From: Bacteroidales bacterium UBA4893
Lineage (GTDB): Bacteria > Bacteroidota > Bacteroidia > Bacteroidales > P3
Reading direction: 5' to 3'
DNA length: 64,000 nt
Assembly (NCBI GenBank): GCA_002399025.1
Contig: DHCV01000027.1
Coordinates: forward strand, 1 to 64,000
Shown: positions 33,901 through 41,565 of the stretch, piece after piece
Position numbering within the stretch: the first letter of the stretch is position 1
Layout: the number at the start of each line of letters is the position of its first letter
The notes under the pieces: model-generated
What the model saw: only the letters and a program-made list of their open reading frames with translations
Told to the model about the DNA's origin: nothing
Databases searched by the model: none
Position numbers and translations under genes: made by a program

Positions 33901-35158
33901 CTTCTTTTTGACGGTTTTCTAATACAAAATATTCTGTTGGGCTATGTGCAATTTTATATGCAGTATTATTTGTGTTTAAAGGATGTAGAGTTTTATTACC
34001 TACTGGTGTTGAGAAGCTTAGTTCAACTAAATCCAAAAAACCCATTGAGCTTCGCTGAAAAGCACTCCACAAGCAAGGTGTTTTTCCTCCGTTATTATAA
34101 TTCCCACTTGCCATAATATCCCAACCATCTGATGCAAATGCTTGACCATTGTCTTCATAATCTGTATCATATACGTCAGCCAATCCCAAAACATGAGAAA
34201 ATTCATGACAAACCGTTCCTACAACTGGAGGAGTTATGCCATATTGAGTTGTTCCACCAAGCTCTGAAGAACATGCATAATCTTGAACATAAACTCCATC
34301 TTTTTGAATTGCAGGATATAAACCACTTCTATGAGGCCAGATTGCATTTAGCTCTCCATTGCTATACGAACAGCCTGCATAAATCATATAAACACAATCC
34401 ACATAATTACCACCGTAGTTCGCATAGTTTGAATAATTAACATCCTGATCGGCTAAAGAAATCATTTCGGTTAGTAGATTCTTGGCACCTATCATCCCAA
34501 CTGTATTATAACCATAGGCAGCTTGTCCTGCACTTGATCTGTATGGACCATAGACATCTGCAATAACTGTTACGTGTCCAAAGGTTGAGGCAGTAAAATA
34601 ATCCCTTACACTGCCTTCGTTCCCATTCACATTATATCCCACTTGATTAAAAAGAGCATCAAAATAATCTGCATCGTGAGTAAATTGGACATCAGCAAAT
34701 TCTGCTAAAAGTACTAATATCCTCAATTCCCTATTTGTAGATTTGGCTTGATAAAAAGCTTTTAGGAAATTATCAGAGCCCTTAAATTCCCAAATCTGCT
34801 TGAGGTAATCTATTTGCTCAGGAGAATAGAACAAATTTTTGTCTAAACGCGAAACAAATTCTATCTCTTTTGCACTCCTATCCTCTTCGTTATGAGCAAT
34901 CATTTCTGATGGTTTCATTCCACCCTTAGAATCTGGAATTGCATAAACATAATCACCATTCTTTGAAACCATTAGGGTGTAATTGTCAAGAGTTTTTGCC
35001 CAATTGACTTTTTCATCTCCTTTTAGGAATAGATATAACTCAGTATTGTCAGACTGCAAAACAGTTATCTGGAATGGATATGCGGGTACTGCACTTAAAT
35101 TAGTTGTTTTTAAAACAGCAAAAATCAGCAATAATATTATAATGAAATTTCTTTTCAT
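30923..35158 (-). CDS. Large secreted M6-family metalloprotease with T9SS sorting domain
   Basis: 1411 residues. Signal peptide 1-24; the same propeptide-like start (LFLKGDEKVNWAKTLDNYTLM); catalytic M6 domain with HEFSHVLGLADVYD near residue 318. The C-terminal half alternates FN3-like segments (STTYYVRAYVKNSA, NTKYYFRAYAINQG, ETTYRVRTYATNSF) with two MAM/cleaved-adhesin-like domains (each ending in a YIDN/CIDNVEI strand), then Ig-like repeats and a type A sorting domain (ITISPNPSSGEINIHY). It sits 11 nt upstream of the shorter paralogue, so both come from one transcript. The extra carbohydrate- or protein-binding-like modules suggest anchoring to large substrates (inference). Confidence 0.92.
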   Translation of the reverse strand: MKRNFIIILLLIFAVLKTTNLSAVPAYPFQITVLQSDNTELYLFLKGDEKVNWAKTLDNYTLMVSKNGDYVYAIPDSKGGMKPSEMIAHNEEDRSAKEIEFVSRLDKNLFYSPEQIDYLKQIWEFKGSDNFLKAFYQAKSTNRELRILVLLAEFADVQFTHDADYFDALFNQVGYNVNGNEGSVRDYFTASTFGHVTVIADVYGPYRSSAGQAAYGYNTVGMIGAKNLLTEMISLADQDVNYSNYANYGGNYVDCVYMIYAGCSYSNGELNAIWPHRSGLYPAIQKDGVYVQDYACSSELGGTTQYGITPPVVGTVCHEFSHVLGLADVYDTDYEDNGQAFASDGWDIMASGNYNNGGKTPCLWSAFQRSSMGFLDLVELSFSTPVGNKTLHPLNTNNTAYKIAHSPTEYFVLENRQKEGWDRFLYGHGMIITHIDMSVPGWNSNCANCNSTLMGIDIEEANPQTKYNRPSNTFPGTSNIQNFTDNTNPNSLSNNYSQLNKPIFRIKENSITKNISFDYGVLPADAPQATTNSITKYTSDSIFVSVTVSQTTDQITEKGVLYSTSPIPTSNSQKIVNTDNVNSFISIIPGLQPSTTYYVRAYVKNSASAFFYGEIIQVKTTCSPINLFPYINSFETVSSLNCWSQEGSAFQSNIWQTKDTSQIDGISDAQDGLKFAHISSQSPTAQTRKLITPPLNISVLSQPYLKFYFAAEPQGDFQDGIKVYYKTSPTNNWQVLKSYNFTSYPQWTKDSIALPSKSNTYYIAFESELYSGYGICIDNVEIGEANLAAYPSVQTLALDNITDVSIRVSSNLLSQGYTSISEKGIVYSTNPNPTIEDNHLSTGNTLGQYYLTASNLLSNTKYYFRAYAINQGLISYGEQLEAYTKCQRINSFPYQFITESSDSNCFVRENYWELVAQDGTVNPQDGTNFFRFAPNINAKSKLIVPLLNLENHTNTKIGFWYQKPNSNDTLIVYYKIGIDGTWNSLRTYLSSTSDWTLDSIDLPTPTDNYYLAFEAVSQNGSAIYIDNIEINAILQTPLVQTLSATLASHNSIQLEGEVVYVGLSPVTDRGVCWTIDSSMPEITDSKLQVGSGIGQFSTTLTNLSPETTYRVRTYATNSFGTSYGSDYLIITPPTPIFNNTITGNQNVCYYSVTQSLQGSSPTGGNGTYSYLWLQSPDSINWELASDPDLRILPSYLSFRAVQTNYYKRIVFSRLVSDTSNAVKIDVSPRTRAGNVFRVQDTINLNDTLNMELRAYVGDRFIWERKKLNFSWEELTSAPNSNWIEDSPREIGKYFYRVRVTSGVCAEEISGEDWTYVKKDIGLDEVIDQGNSITISPNPSSGEINIHYTSNEVFVGKLSLYDINGKEIKTIDNQVLNIGDNRVNLNPIRIGSYLLVLKNKDMIMTKIIIINK

Positions 35159-35185
35159 CTATGTAAATTCAATTTATCTAACTCG

Positions 35186-35193
35186 CAAAAGTA
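35186..35193 (-). promoter_or_regulatory. -7 promoter element TACTTTTG (protease operon)
   Basis: Matches TAnnTTTG on the minus strand, 27 nt upstream of the start at 35158. Confidence 0.5.
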
Positions 35194-35398
35194 ATAATAA
35201 AACAATAAAAATCAAAATATTTACTCTTCAATAATCAATTTTTAACTTATGTACACTCATAAAGTTAAAATGAAGTTATGTGATTTTCATGCAATTATCT
35301 TCTTGTCTCCAATTATTATTTTGACAAAAAAACAACGAAAATCTTAATAAAAAATGAATAATACTTGTTGTAAGGATAGAAGTATAAATTGATTGATT

Positions 35399-35454
35399 AA
35401 AACGAAGAGTTAGTAAATTAAAACGAAGAGTTAGTAAATTCTTTCTTCGTTTTA
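35399..35454. repeat. 21-bp tandem pair of AAAACGAAGAGTTAG units ending in a hairpin
   Basis: Two identical 21-bp units start at 35399 and 35420. The second unit pairs with TCTTCGTTTT at 35444-35453 (AAAACGAAGA at 35420-35429, a perfect 10-bp stem). It lies 80-135 nt beyond the stop of the tRNA methyltransferase gene and may terminate it. The same 21-mer recurs once at 45077-45097. Confidence 0.85.
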
Positions 35455-35533
35455 AAAATTTAAAATCAAGTTTTAATTTTTGCTTAGAATGTAACTCCAG
35501 TAGTAAACTTTATTGCAAAGATTATCAAATTAC

Positions 35534-36256
35534 CTATAACAAAAACTCTTTAACTAAATTCTTATAGTCTTCAGTGTAGTTATTTTGCTCGTCTCTAAGT
35601 ATTATTTCTTTTTCTATAAGAACAAATTGAAAATCTTCTTTAATAATAGACTCTTTTAATTTGAGATGTAATACAACCCTTTCACAGACTTTGTTTGGTT
35701 TAGAAAATATTTTGGTTCTAAAAACAACCTCAAACCCTTCATCATTGGCAGAGTGTTCGAATATTTTTGATTCTTTGAAGGGTAGAATTATGGACAAAAT
35801 CCCATTAGGTGATATAATTCGTCTGGAATATGAAATCAATTCATTATAGCTAAGTGAAATATTATGACGAGCATTGTTGCGATTTTCTTTAGGGCTTTCC
35901 AAACTTGAGATAAAGAAAGGAGGGTTTGATATTATAAGGTCAAATTTTTGATTATTAGTTAGAACAAAGTCCTCAAGACTTATTTCCTTTGCTACTAATC
36001 TTTCAAAATATTTGGAATTTCTAAAATTCTCACTTGCCTCCAATACTGAATTCTTATCTATATCAATTGCAATTATTTTAGCCTTGGGATATTTTTGAGC
36101 CATACAAAGAGAGATTATTCCACAACCTGTCCCTATATCAATCATATTTTCCGGAAATGCTTTTGGACTAAGGCAGGAAAGCAATATGGCATCTGTCCCA
36201 ATTTTCATTGAGCTTTTTGAGTGGTTTAGAGAAAATTCCTTACAATGAAATTCCAT
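35534..36256 (-). CDS. tRNA1(Val) (adenine-37 N6)-methyltransferase family (TrmN6-like)
   Basis: 240 residues, class I SAM methyltransferase. MIDIGTGCGIISLCMAQ (about 37-53) is the SAM-binding loop, and DLIISNPPFF near 106-115 is the N-P-P-F motif for methylation of an exocyclic amino group on adenine. Length and order match TrmN6/YfiC, which modifies A37 of tRNA-Val. The specific tRNA target is inferred from the family. Single gene, separated by a terminator from the ExbD genes upstream. Confidence 0.88.
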   Translation of the reverse strand: MEFHCKEFSLNHSKSSMKIGTDAILLSCLSPKAFPENMIDIGTGCGIISLCMAQKYPKAKIIAIDIDKNSVLEASENFRNSKYFERLVAKEISLEDFVLTNNQKFDLIISNPPFFISSLESPKENRNNARHNISLSYNELISYSRRIISPNGILSIILPFKESKIFEHSANDEGFEVVFRTKIFSKPNKVCERVVLHLKLKESIIKEDFQFVLIEKEIILRDEQNNYTEDYKNLVKEFLL

Positions 36257-36283
36257 AAAAATACTTCATCTAATAAAAAGAAA

Positions 36284-36319
36284 AACTGCCTAAATAACCA
36301 AAAGTTTATTTAGGCAGTT
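36284..36319 (-). terminator. Rho-independent terminator of the ExbB/ExbD operon
   Basis: Perfect 14-bp stem AACTGCCTAAATAA (36284-36297) / TTATTTAGGCAGTT (36306-36319), loop 8 nt, followed on the minus strand by a T-rich run. It lies 20 nt after the stop of the last ExbD gene. Confidence 0.9.
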
Positions 36320-36338
36320 GAATTAGAATTTTATTTAA

Positions 36339-36809
36339 TTAGTATGTGTCTTTTGCTCTACGAGATGCTGCATACATTATTCTTAATGCACCAACTTGTC
36401 GTAATTCTTGTTTAATATCACTGATATCACCCATCTTTACATCCTTATCACATTTCAATGTGGTTGTAAGGAAAGGAACATCAACCTCATCTCTTGCTGC
36501 TCTTTCTGCTTCAATAAATGCTCTAATATCACTTACTTCAGCAAATTGATCATTAAGCTGAATACGAGGGGCAGAACCAAATTTATTCTCTTCAATCGGC
36601 ACTCCAACAAAAATATTGCTGGTTAGAGATTTCTTTTCCAATTTTTGAATTTCTGAACCTTGAGGAACTGTTATCTTTACAAATAATGTACTTTCTCTCA
36701 TGGTTGAAATAACCATAAAGAAGAATAGAAACATAAAGATAATGTCCGACATTGAACTTGCATTAAATCCTGGAAGAGATTTTTTTTCTTCTGATTTGAA
36801 CTTTCCCAT
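36339..36809 (-). CDS. ExbD/TolR-family biopolymer transport protein (second copy)
   Basis: 156 residues: a short cytosolic N-terminus, one membrane helix (about 17-39) beginning SSMSDIIFMFLFFFMV with the conserved Asp used for proton coupling, and a periplasmic domain. It forms the rotor part of an ExbB-ExbD motor that uses the proton gradient to energise TonB-dependent transport. Its ATG overlaps the stop of the other ExbD gene (TAATG). Bacteroidota often encode two different ExbD proteins in a row. Confidence 0.92.
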   Translation of the reverse strand: MGKFKSEEKKSLPGFNASSMSDIIFMFLFFFMVISTMRESTLFVKITVPQGSEIQKLEKKSLTSNIFVGVPIEENKFGSAPRIQLNDQFAEVSDIRAFIEAERAARDEVDVPFLTTTLKCDKDVKMGDISDIKQELRQVGALRIMYAASRRAKDTY

Positions 36810-37390
36810 TATTTATTTCCTCCTATATTTTTTGGTTCAGCTTCAGAGATTGCAGTTGGAATAGCCTTATCAATAGCATCTCTTTGCTCTTCTGTGCAAT
36901 CTGTGTATGCTCTGCCAAATCTTGCTCTTGACAATTCATCTTTCAACTCATTGATTGCAGCAGTCAGCTCATTCTGAACCTTGAAATACATATCGTAAGA
37001 TGTTCCTCTATCATTTTGTAGAGAAATAACACCTTTAGAAACCTCAAATCTACCAATCAATGGTATATCTGTTGTTGTTTTCTCAGGCAAGTTCTGAAGA
37101 TTCTGAGGATTTGACAAGAACTCTTTAGCTCTTTCTTTTAATCCTGTAATCTGTCCAACTTGTCCATCAAATAAAAGCTGGTCTGCACGATTTACCTTGA
37201 CAGTAAATGTATTCCTCTTGTGTATTTCAGGTTTTTCAGTTTTATCATCCGATGGCGGTGGCAATCGTCTTTGAATTCCTAAATCCGTATTAATTGATGA
37301 TGTTAATAGGAAGAAAGTAAGCAAAAGAAACGAAATATCCGCTGATGACGAACTATTCAACTGAGGAATCTCTTTTTTCTTTCTTGCCAT
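36809..37390 (-). CDS. ExbD/TolR-family biopolymer transport protein (first copy)
   Basis: 193 residues with one membrane helix (about 15-36) starting SSADISFLLLTFFLL, including the coupling Asp, and a periplasmic part longer than usual, with an insertion around 60-110 and a C-terminal helix that ends NIGGNK. Together with the second ExbD (1-nt overlap) and the ExbB gene upstream it forms an energy-coupling motor. The difference from the second copy suggests a heteromeric rotor. Confidence 0.9.
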   Translation of the reverse strand: MARKKKEIPQLNSSSSADISFLLLTFFLLTSSINTDLGIQRRLPPPSDDKTEKPEIHKRNTFTVKVNRADQLLFDGQVGQITGLKERAKEFLSNPQNLQNLPEKTTTDIPLIGRFEVSKGVISLQNDRGTSYDMYFKVQNELTAAINELKDELSRARFGRAYTDCTEEQRDAIDKAIPTAISEAEPKNIGGNK

Positions 37391-37391
37391 T

Positions 37392-37844
37392 TTATTTTAA
37401 TTTTTTTGCTATTTCTGAATATAAAGCAGCTATAACAACACCTATCATAAGTACATAAACAGCATATAGAGAACCTCCAATTAGTTTGGAATTTCCATAA
37501 CTAGAACCTGTCTTTTCAAACAATTCCACTGGGATATCTGTTCCTGATGCAAATAAATAAGTACCTACTAATAGGATTATCATTGCAGCAAATGCAATAA
37601 TAATTTTCATTTGTTTTTTTGGATTGTCCATAAAGCCTTTGATAATAAAGCCTAATGCAAATCCCAAAGCAGAAATAATACTTATAGCTAAAAATATTAC
37701 AACTGTCCAATAGGATAAATTCCAAAATAATTGAGCAAGGCTAGTATTATTGAAAAATACTGCATACAAAAAGCTACATAAAGAAGCTAATGTACCCCAA
37801 ATTATTACGATTATCCAATATATTTTCTTAAAATCATTTTTCAT
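37392..37844 (-). CDS. Four-helix membrane protein inserted between ExbB and ExbD genes
   Basis: 150 residues with four hydrophobic helices (about 7-30, 42-68, 80-101, 126-147). No family motif that I can name, but a protein of this size is regularly found between the ExbB and ExbD genes of Bacteroidales. It is separated from the ExbD gene by 1 nt, so it is surely co-expressed. It may be an accessory stator or assembly protein; that is inference from position. Confidence 0.75.
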   Translation of the reverse strand: MKNDFKKIYWIIVIIWGTLASLCSFLYAVFFNNTSLAQLFWNLSYWTVVIFLAISIISALGFALGFIIKGFMDNPKKQMKIIIAFAAMIILLVGTYLFASGTDIPVELFEKTGSSYGNSKLIGGSLYAVYVLMIGVVIAALYSEIAKKLK

Positions 37845-37921
37845 TTTTACCTCCTTGGTTTAATTCTTTAGTAAATAAAATAGTTTAATATTTCTTTATG
37901 AAGAAATCTTGCTATTAAATA

Positions 37922-38710
37922 CTATTTTCTGTTTTTAACCAAGATGTCCATGAATGTAATTGAAGAATCTTCCATTGTTGTAACTATACCTTCAATTTTT
38001 GAAAGTAGGTAGTTGTAACAAACTTGAAGAATTAAAGCAACAATCAAACCAAAGATTGTTGTGATAAGAGCTACTTTCATACCTCCTGCAACAACTGTTG
38101 GAGAAATATCACCTGCTTTTTCAATATCATCAAATGCTTGAACCATACCAACAACTGTTCCTAAGAACCCTAGTGATGGTGCAATTGTAATGAATAATGA
38201 AATCCAGCTCATATTGCTTTCTAATCTTGCCATTTGAACTCCTCCATAAGAGGTTAGAGCCTTTTCTGCATCTTCCAATCCATTTCCAACACGGTCAAGA
38301 CCTTGGAAAAATATTGATGCTAGAGGTCCGCGAGTATTACGACAAACTTCTTTAGCTGCTTCATAGTCATTTCCTTCAACTTTTTCTTCAATTTGTTTTA
38401 GAAGTTTTTCAGCATTTGTTGTTGCTAAATTAAGGTAAAGGATTCTTTCAATTACTAAAGCAAGACCTAAAATCATACAAATTAAGATTGGAGTCATCCA
38501 TGGCACTCCACCCTCAATGTATTTAGTTTTTAGAACTTGATGAAATGATTGAGTTTCAGCTGGAACTTCTTCTTGAGCCTGAGCTACAGGTTCTACAACT
38601 GCTGATTCGGTTGTTTCTGTTTCGGTTGCTTGATTTTGTGCAAAAACAGTGTTTGATAAACCTAAAGTCAATATTGCGAATATTGACAAGTAAGCACATA
38701 CTTTTTTCAT
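37922..38710 (-). CDS. ExbB/TolQ/MotA-family proton channel protein
   Basis: 262 residues. A signal-like N-terminus (1-25), an acidic Gln/Glu-rich stretch, then three membrane helices (about 73-92, 165-187, 205-232). SLGFLGTVVGMVQAF (about 178-192) is the hallmark of the MotA/TolQ/ExbB channel. It is the stator of the motor formed with the two downstream ExbD proteins, powering TonB-dependent uptake or Tol-like envelope functions. The added N-terminal leader is typical of Bacteroidota ExbB. Confidence 0.92.
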   Translation of the reverse strand: MKKVCAYLSIFAILTLGLSNTVFAQNQATETETTESAVVEPVAQAQEEVPAETQSFHQVLKTKYIEGGVPWMTPILICMILGLALVIERILYLNLATTNAEKLLKQIEEKVEGNDYEAAKEVCRNTRGPLASIFFQGLDRVGNGLEDAEKALTSYGGVQMARLESNMSWISLFITIAPSLGFLGTVVGMVQAFDDIEKAGDISPTVVAGGMKVALITTIFGLIVALILQVCYNYLLSKIEGIVTTMEDSSITFMDILVKNRK

Positions 38711-38765
38711 AGCTTTTCTTATTGTGTTATTAAATTTTTTTATTAAAATTTTGATTTCAATTGTG

Positions 38766-38773
38766 CAAAAGTA
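38766..38773 (-). promoter_or_regulatory. -7 promoter element TACTTTTG (ExbB operon)
   Basis: Matches TAnnTTTG on the minus strand, 55 nt upstream of the ExbB start at 38710. Confidence 0.5.
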
Positions 38774-38784
38774 TTAAAGATATT

Positions 38785-40086
38785 TTATTTGACCAACTTA
38801 TTATGAATTTTTTTTATTTCATCCTCCATATTTTTTGACACAAGAATTTTATCTATTCTTGCAATATCCATATCAACTATTTCAAAGCAAAATAATTCCC
38901 AATATATCTTATCGCCTTCTTTTGGTATTTTTCCACTTAAATCCAAAATAAGTCCACTTATTGTATTATAATCTAATTCTTGATATTTATTTTCCAACTC
39001 AAAATAGCTTAAGAAATCAAAAAAAGGATATTGACCATCTAAGAGCCATGTGCCATCCTCTCTTTTGACCATTTGATATTCATCACTGACACCTATCTCT
39101 TCTGCTGAGCCAATCAATGACTCTAAAATATCATTCATCGTTACCATTCCAATAATCAATCCAAATTCATCAATTAAAAGAGAATAACTTATTTTCTTCT
39201 CCTTAAATACTTCTAAAGCATGATAAGCGCTTGAGCTTTCGGGTAAGAATTGTGGCTCCTTAACAATGTCTCTTATTGTACCCTCTTTCTTGTTGAACAT
39301 ATCTTTAAGAAAAACAACCCCAATAATATTATCAAGAGATTTATCAGCCACTGGATATATATAATGTATATTATATTTTAACTTTTCTATTATTTGCTCA
39401 TACCCATCATCAACATCAAACCATTCAAAATCTATTCTATGCGTCATAAGAGAAGAAACATCTCTATCTCCCAAACTAAAAACCCTCTCAACAATATCTT
39501 GCTCAACTTCTTGAATCTCTCCGTCTTCAGTGCTTTCATTAATAATTTGTTTGATTTCATCCTCCGTAATTATTGAGTCTTCATTCTTTTTTATCCTAAA
39601 GACTTTCAATAAGAAAATAGTACTTTTGGAAAGAATAACAACAAAAGGATATGTCAGCTTAGTAAGTAAATTCATTGGAGAAATTATTACCCCTGCAATC
39701 TTCTCAGGATTATTTAATCCAATCTTTTTTGGGAGCAATTCTCCAAGTACTAATGTAAAATATGTTACGATTACTATTACTAAAATATTAGCAAGCCAAA
39801 TTGAAGATAATCCAAGTCCCAAGTTTTCTAAAACATGACTTAGAGGGATTGATAGACTTTTGCCAGAATACAAACCAGTTATTAATCCAATTGCTGTTAT
39901 GGCTATTTGAACAGTTGATAAAAAATACTCAGGCTTTTCTGCAGTTTTCAAAATCTTTTGAGCCTTTAAATCTCCCTTTCTGGTTAACGACTCAAGTTTT
40001 GACTTTCGAGAAGAAACAACGGCTATCTCTGCCATAGAGAAAAGACCATTGATAAGTATTAAGATAAGAATAATTATTATTTCCAC
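38785..40086 (-). CDS. CNNM/CorC-type membrane protein with CBS domains
   Basis: 433 residues: a DUF21 membrane domain with four helices (1 to about 190; NGLFSMAEIAVVSSRKSKLE is typical), a CBS pair (about 205-335; VDDGYEQIIEKLKYN and LLIDEFGLIIGMVTMNDILESLIG), and a C-terminal CorC/HlyC domain (about 345-430). The family exports magnesium or cobalt; the common name hemolysin is historical. It is the last gene of a run with lspA and the DksA/TraR gene (5-nt gaps), so it is likely co-transcribed with them. Confidence 0.92.
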   Translation of the reverse strand: MEIIIILILILINGLFSMAEIAVVSSRKSKLESLTRKGDLKAQKILKTAEKPEYFLSTVQIAITAIGLITGLYSGKSLSIPLSHVLENLGLGLSSIWLANILVIVIVTYFTLVLGELLPKKIGLNNPEKIAGVIISPMNLLTKLTYPFVVILSKSTIFLLKVFRIKKNEDSIITEDEIKQIINESTEDGEIQEVEQDIVERVFSLGDRDVSSLMTHRIDFEWFDVDDGYEQIIEKLKYNIHYIYPVADKSLDNIIGVVFLKDMFNKKEGTIRDIVKEPQFLPESSSAYHALEVFKEKKISYSLLIDEFGLIIGMVTMNDILESLIGSAEEIGVSDEYQMVKREDGTWLLDGQYPFFDFLSYFELENKYQELDYNTISGLILDLSGKIPKEGDKIYWELFCFEIVDMDIARIDKILVSKNMEDEIKKIHNKLVK

Positions 40087-40091
40087 CTTAT

Positions 40092-40751
40092 TTATTGAAT
40101 GCTATTGTCTAATTCTGAATTCTGAGAATCAGTTAGGATTACCTTTTCCTTTGTTCCTTCTTTTTTTGTTGGGGAAACAAGTAAGGAAATAAGTAAAATT
40201 AAAACTCCTATTGTTATTGAAATATCTGCTACATTAAAGATTGCATTAAAAAAGCGAAATGATTCTCCACCAACAAATGGCATCCATTCAGGATAGGTAG
40301 TATTTATTATTGGAAAGTAAAACATATCTACAACCTTGCCGTGAAGAAATGTTCCGTAGCCTCCTTGGAATATTGTTGCTGTGTTGAAGAGTGAACTTTC
40401 TGAAAAGATTAATCCATAGAAAAGTGAATCAATAATATTACCGATAGCTCCTGCAAAAATCAAAGACATACTATATATTATTAATTTAGATTCTTTTCTT
40501 TCTATGAGCTTCTTTAAATAAATAAAGATAAGCACTGAGGCAATTACTCTAAACAATGTTAGAAGCAATTTTCCCCAATCTCCACCAAAACTCATCCCAA
40601 AAGCCATTCCTTCATTCTCAATGAAATGAATCTTACACCAGTTCCCAATTAAAGAGATTTCCTCTCCAATGCACAAATTTAGCTTAACCCAAATCTTTAC
40701 TATTTGATCTATAATTAGAATAGAAAAGATAAGAATAAGAGGTTTTTTCAT
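40092..40751 (-). CDS. lspA: Lipoprotein signal peptidase (signal peptidase II)
   Basis: 219 residues with four membrane helices. The two catalytic aspartates are in GAIGNIIDSLFYG (about 101-113) and FNVADISITIGV (about 170-181). The enzyme removes the signal peptide from diacylglyceryl-prolipoproteins. It is longer than the enterobacterial protein because of an insertion between the catalytic motifs, as usual in Bacteroidales. The gene follows a DksA/TraR gene by 4 nt, a conserved pair in this phylum. Confidence 0.95.
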   Translation of the reverse strand: MKKPLILIFSILIIDQIVKIWVKLNLCIGEEISLIGNWCKIHFIENEGMAFGMSFGGDWGKLLLTLFRVIASVLIFIYLKKLIERKESKLIIYSMSLIFAGAIGNIIDSLFYGLIFSESSLFNTATIFQGGYGTFLHGKVVDMFYFPIINTTYPEWMPFVGGESFRFFNAIFNVADISITIGVLILLISLLVSPTKKEGTKEKVILTDSQNSELDNSIQ

Positions 40752-40756
40752 TTATA

Positions 40757-41152
40757 CTACTTCTTTTTGCCTTGTTGATTTTTGGCTTCAACCGTAAGGG
40801 TTGCGTGAGGAACTAAACGAAGGCGTTCCTTAGGGATTAATTCTCCTGTAACCCTACAAACACCATAGGTTTTGTTCTCAATCCTAATTAGTGCTGCTTC
40901 CAAATCCTTAATGAATTTTTGTTGTCTTGCAGCCATATTAGCATTTTCTTCTTTAGAATAAACGCTACTCCCTTCTTCCAATACCTTAAATGTTGGAGAA
41001 GTGTCGCCTAAATCATTTGCATCATTTGAAAAAGCCTCTAATAACATTGCAAGATTTTCTTTAGCTTGAGCAAGTTTGTCCTCAATGATTTCCTTAAATT
41101 CGTTCAATTCCTCGTCAGAATACCTTTTTACAACTTTATTACTGCCACTCAT
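40757..41152 (-). CDS. DksA/TraR-family transcription regulator lacking the zinc cysteines
   Basis: 131 residues: a helical coiled-coil-like part (about 8-95) and a C-terminal remnant of the zinc-finger region. Instead of the usual CxxC...CxxC the sequence reads YGVCRVTGELIPKERLRLVPHAT, with only one Cys left. Bacteroidota members typically lack the full cysteine set. It would bind RNA polymerase through the secondary channel and modulate transcription. It opens the run with lspA and the CorC-like gene; a TATCTTTG element lies 29 nt upstream. Confidence 0.9.
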   Translation of the reverse strand: MSGSNKVVKRYSDEELNEFKEIIEDKLAQAKENLAMLLEAFSNDANDLGDTSPTFKVLEEGSSVYSKEENANMAARQQKFIKDLEAALIRIENKTYGVCRVTGELIPKERLRLVPHATLTVEAKNQQGKKK

Positions 41153-41181
41153 ATCAAATAATTTATGTTAAATTAATGTTG

Positions 41182-41189
41182 CAAAGATA
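41182..41189 (-). promoter_or_regulatory. -7 promoter element TATCTTTG (DksA/TraR-lspA operon)
   Basis: Matches TAnnTTTG on the minus strand, 29 nt upstream of the start at 41152. Confidence 0.5.
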
Positions 41190-41303
41190 TAAAAGTTTTT
41201 TAGAAATATGTAAATAAACTCTCTCTGTGCATATTTTTTTCAAATTATTCCCTTTTTGGGGGATAAAAGAAATTCAGAAAAAAATATACGAGACTTATTT
41301 GAA

Positions 41304-41366
41304 ATTATCTCAGAGAAAAATAAAATTATCTCTGACAAAAAATAAATTATCTCTGACAAAAATTTA
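41304..41366. repeat. 21-bp phased repeat of ATTATCTCWGA words
   Basis: ATTATCTC begins at 41304, 41325 and 41346, exactly 21 bp apart, each followed by GACAAAA or AGAGAAAAAT and an AT-rich linker. The word is the reverse complement of the CTCTGAGATAATTT found at 6502-6536. An inverted partial copy AGATAATTTTATTTAT follows at about 41378. Confidence 0.85.
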
Positions 41367-41534
41367 AAAGGTCGGCAGATAATTTTATTTATACAAGAAG
41401 ATTTTTTCCTTTTGTTAAAGTTTAGCGAGATTTTGGAAGAAAGATTTTTCAAAATAATAAATTAGGAATATGAAATTAAGAACAAGAAAATGCGTATTTC
41501 TGAATTAAATTATTTTCAATTAATATATTATTTG

Positions 41535-41542
41535 TACTTTTG
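41535..41542 (+). promoter_or_regulatory. -7 promoter element TACTTTTG
   Basis: Matches TAnnTTTG, 23 nt upstream of the ATG at 41566. Confidence 0.5.
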
Positions 41543-41565
41543 TCAATTATATTTTTAGCAAAACC

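Larger units (their letters stand above)
35159..35533. other. Gene-free spacer with promoter and repeats
   Basis: No coding frame. It contains the -7 element for the protease operon at 35186-35193 and the AAAACGAAGAGTTAG repeat pair and hairpin near 35399-35454; the middle is plain AT-rich sequence. Confidence 0.6.
41153..41565. other. Divergent gene-free spacer with promoters and repeats
   Basis: No supported gene; a 70-codon minus-strand frame here is just the translation of the repeat. It contains the DksA/TraR promoter element (41182-41189), a 21-bp repeat array (41304-41353) and the envC-like promoter element (41535-41542). Confidence 0.6.

Noticed and set aside
28152..35158. Possible gene fusion or assembly duplication of one protease
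   Set aside because: The two proteins differ throughout in sequence and in tail modules, so they are true paralogues.
41240..41452. 70-codon minus-strand open frame with FLSEII repeats
   Set aside because: It only reflects the 21-bp array (a 7-codon repeat) at 41304-41366.
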